This document shows, one piece after another, positions 63,013 to 64,000 of a stretch of DNA of 64,000 nt. Below the pieces are notes generated by a model. It did no database searches, was not told the origin of the DNA, and saw only the letters and a list, made by a program, of their open reading frames with translations. Source of the DNA: Bdellovibrio bacteriovorus (GTDB lineage Bacteria; Bdellovibrionota; Bdellovibrionia; Bdellovibrionales; Bdellovibrionaceae); the NCBI RefSeq assembly GCF_001592745.1, contig NZ_LUKD01000001.1, positions 999,384 to 1,063,383 on the forward strand, given 5' to 3'. Within the stretch, counting starts at the first letter, position 1; each line of letters starts with the position of its first letter. The position numbers and the translations under genes were made by a program.

Positions 63013-63357
63013 TTATTTCAAACAAGAAGCTACACGCGCCAGAAGATCCCCGGTCGCGGCGTTCAACTTAACAGCCATTTTTTTACCCTGTACTCCGCGA
63101 GTGCGGAAGGCCTGAGCGGACTCATCCATTTGTGCAGTAACGGCATTCACTGAGGACCCCTTTGCCGATGCAACAACGGAAGAATACTCTTCCATGGATG
63201 ATGCGAATGTTTCGTGATTGTTAACCAGACTGAGCATGATCTGCTGTTGCGCCGTCTGAAGGGCTTTAAGTTCTTCCTTAAGCTGCGCACAGTTCGAAGC
63301 GGCAAATGAACCAGAAGTGAAAAGAATCACAGTGAAGAATGTAGCGATGGTTTTCAT
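63013..63357 (-). CDS. Small exported helical protein
   Basis: 114 residues: signal peptide (about 1-19, ending FAAS) and a helical mature chain (NCAQLKEELKALQTAQQQIM) with a Cys near each end (NC at about 22 and SCLK at the C-terminus) that may be disulphide-bonded. The AAAGG ribosome binding site lies in a stem-loop directly upstream. Family not recognised. Confidence 0.62.
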   Translation of the reverse strand: MKTIATFFTVILFTSGSFAASNCAQLKEELKALQTAQQQIMLSLVNNHETFASSMEEYSSVVASAKGSSVNAVTAQMDESAQAFRTRGVQGKKMAVKLNAATGDLLARVASCLK

Positions 63358-63401
63358 GTCGTTGCCTTTCGGTCAGTTGTGATCTGCAACTAAAGCAACG
63401 A
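63358..63401 (-). promoter_or_regulatory. Stem-loop covering the ribosome binding site
   Basis: On the minus strand TCGTTGC pairs with GCAACGA, extended by TTT against AAG, and an inner AGTTG/CAACT closes the loop. The AAAGG ribosome binding site of the gene starting at 63357 is partly in the 3' arm, 7 nt before the ATG. Confidence 0.5.
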
Positions 63402-63450
63402 GTCTGCCACCTAAAAAGCCGTTTAATTCGCTCTCAGGTGACATTTTTGG

Positions 63451-63999
63451 CTAGGACTTGAGAAATTTTTCAAACTCGTCCTTTGTTTCGCCAGAAGTGT
63501 AAGGCAAAAGAAGGCGAGCCACGTGACGGCGACCGCGATCGATACTGCGTTTTCCCGGCTGCTTTTCCGCAGATTCGAAGAACTGCAAGAATGTCGTCGC
63601 CATGGCTAATAAGGATTCCGCAATATACTGCATTTCAGACAATTGCTCGATCTTCGCCATTTTGCCATCCTTCACCCATTGGCGGTAAAGGATCACCATC
63701 AGCTTCATCATTTTTTGGATATGGTTTCTCCACATTTTTGCCAACTGCTGGTCTTTGCGACGAAGGGCATACATCTCGCGGTGGAAGAAGCGATAGCGCC
63801 AGTAAAGCTCGAAATTTTCATTGATGAATTCCAAAGGACTTACTTTTTTCGTGCGACGAGGACGCCAAACATCATAGGTTTCCTTCGCCATGCGCTTAAA
63901 AAGTTCAACGAGAATTTCCTCTTTATTGTCATAGTGGAAATACAGATTTCCGGGACTGATTTCCATCGCTTTTGCGATGTGATTTGTCGTGATCGCCAC
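63451..63999 (-). CDS. TetR-family regulator (5' end outside window)
   Basis: 182 residues visible. The chain opens within the helix-turn-helix: TTNHIAKAMEISPGNLYFHY, then DNKEEILVELF. A ligand-binding helical domain follows, with a basic stretch (RPRRTKKVSP) and a conserved-looking WRYRFFHREMYALRR. The family has about 25-40 residues more at the N-terminus, so the frame continues past 63999. The regulated gene cannot be told. Confidence 0.85.
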   Translation of the reverse strand: MAITTNHIAKAMEISPGNLYFHYDNKEEILVELFKRMAKETYDVWRPRRTKKVSPLEFINENFELYWRYRFFHREMYALRRKDQQLAKMWRNHIQKMMKLMVILYRQWVKDGKMAKIEQLSEMQYIAESLLAMATTFLQFFESAEKQPGKRSIDRGRRHVARLLLPYTSGETKDEFEKFLKS

Positions 64000-64000
64000 G

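Noticed and set aside
1-64000. CRISPR arrays, tRNA and rRNA genes
   Set aside because: No regularly spaced direct repeats, no cloverleaf-like segments with CCA ends and no rRNA-like stretches were found by eye.

Overview
The window looks like chromosome of a Bdellovibrio-type predatory bacterium (Bdellovibrionota). The markers are a PBP4-type endopeptidase followed by an exported ankyrin-repeat protein (2178-4210), which matches the Bd3459/Bd3460 prey-rounding enzyme and self-protection pair of B. bacteriovorus. Others are a phage-tail-fibre-like mosaic adhesin (29673-32882), many exported peptidases, and a ferrochelatase with an internal cysteine cluster. Assignments rest on reading translated sequence and motifs; no database search was run. 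No rRNA, tRNA or CRISPR array was seen.

Layout. 1-5427: 3' part of hemH, lrgAB, the endopeptidase/ankyrin pair, sodC and a BON-domain protein. 5504-9663: an AT-richer island on the minus strand made of broken Rhs/YD-repeat C-terminal pieces, each followed by a small two-helix membrane protein; it looks like a decayed toxin-tip/immunity array that abuts the rhlE terminator. 9691-18574: rhlE, an alpha/beta hydrolase, pcnB, a receiver/cNMP-binding protein, an exported methyltransferase-like protein, an unknown exported protein and a prolyl oligopeptidase. 18637-26495: a trypsin-like lipoprotein, cheA-cheR-cheB with divergent cheW, and a transketolase. 26562-38678: add with a DUF6624 gene, hmgA, the fibre gene, a hybrid kinase, a YihY protein, proline iminopeptidase and two more trypsin-like lipoproteins.

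38658-50657 is a chorismate and menaquinone hub: menF-menD-menH on the minus strand, aroF-menG on the plus strand, then a tightly overlapping minus-strand run aroB > aroA > aroK-aroD-aroE fusion > aroC > menB. The order aroB-aroA-aroK-aroD-aroE is that of the domains of the eukaryotic pentafunctional AROM protein, and the last three are already one polypeptide. This is the most unusual feature of the window. Its products feed chorismate to MenF (isochorismate), then MenD, MenH, MenB and MenG.

50699-63999: small exported proteins, a DUF72 protein, ung, an HPF-like protein, an aldo/keto reductase, an MpaA-like M14 peptidase, a polysaccharide deacetylase, lexA with its own operator, msrC, two ferritin-like proteins, a DksA-like protein without a full zinc finger, and a TetR regulator cut by the window end. 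Two further non-coding signals stand out: a 164-nt element bounded by a perfect 32-bp inverted repeat (43740-43903), and stem-loops that fold part of the ribosome binding site of four exported-protein genes.
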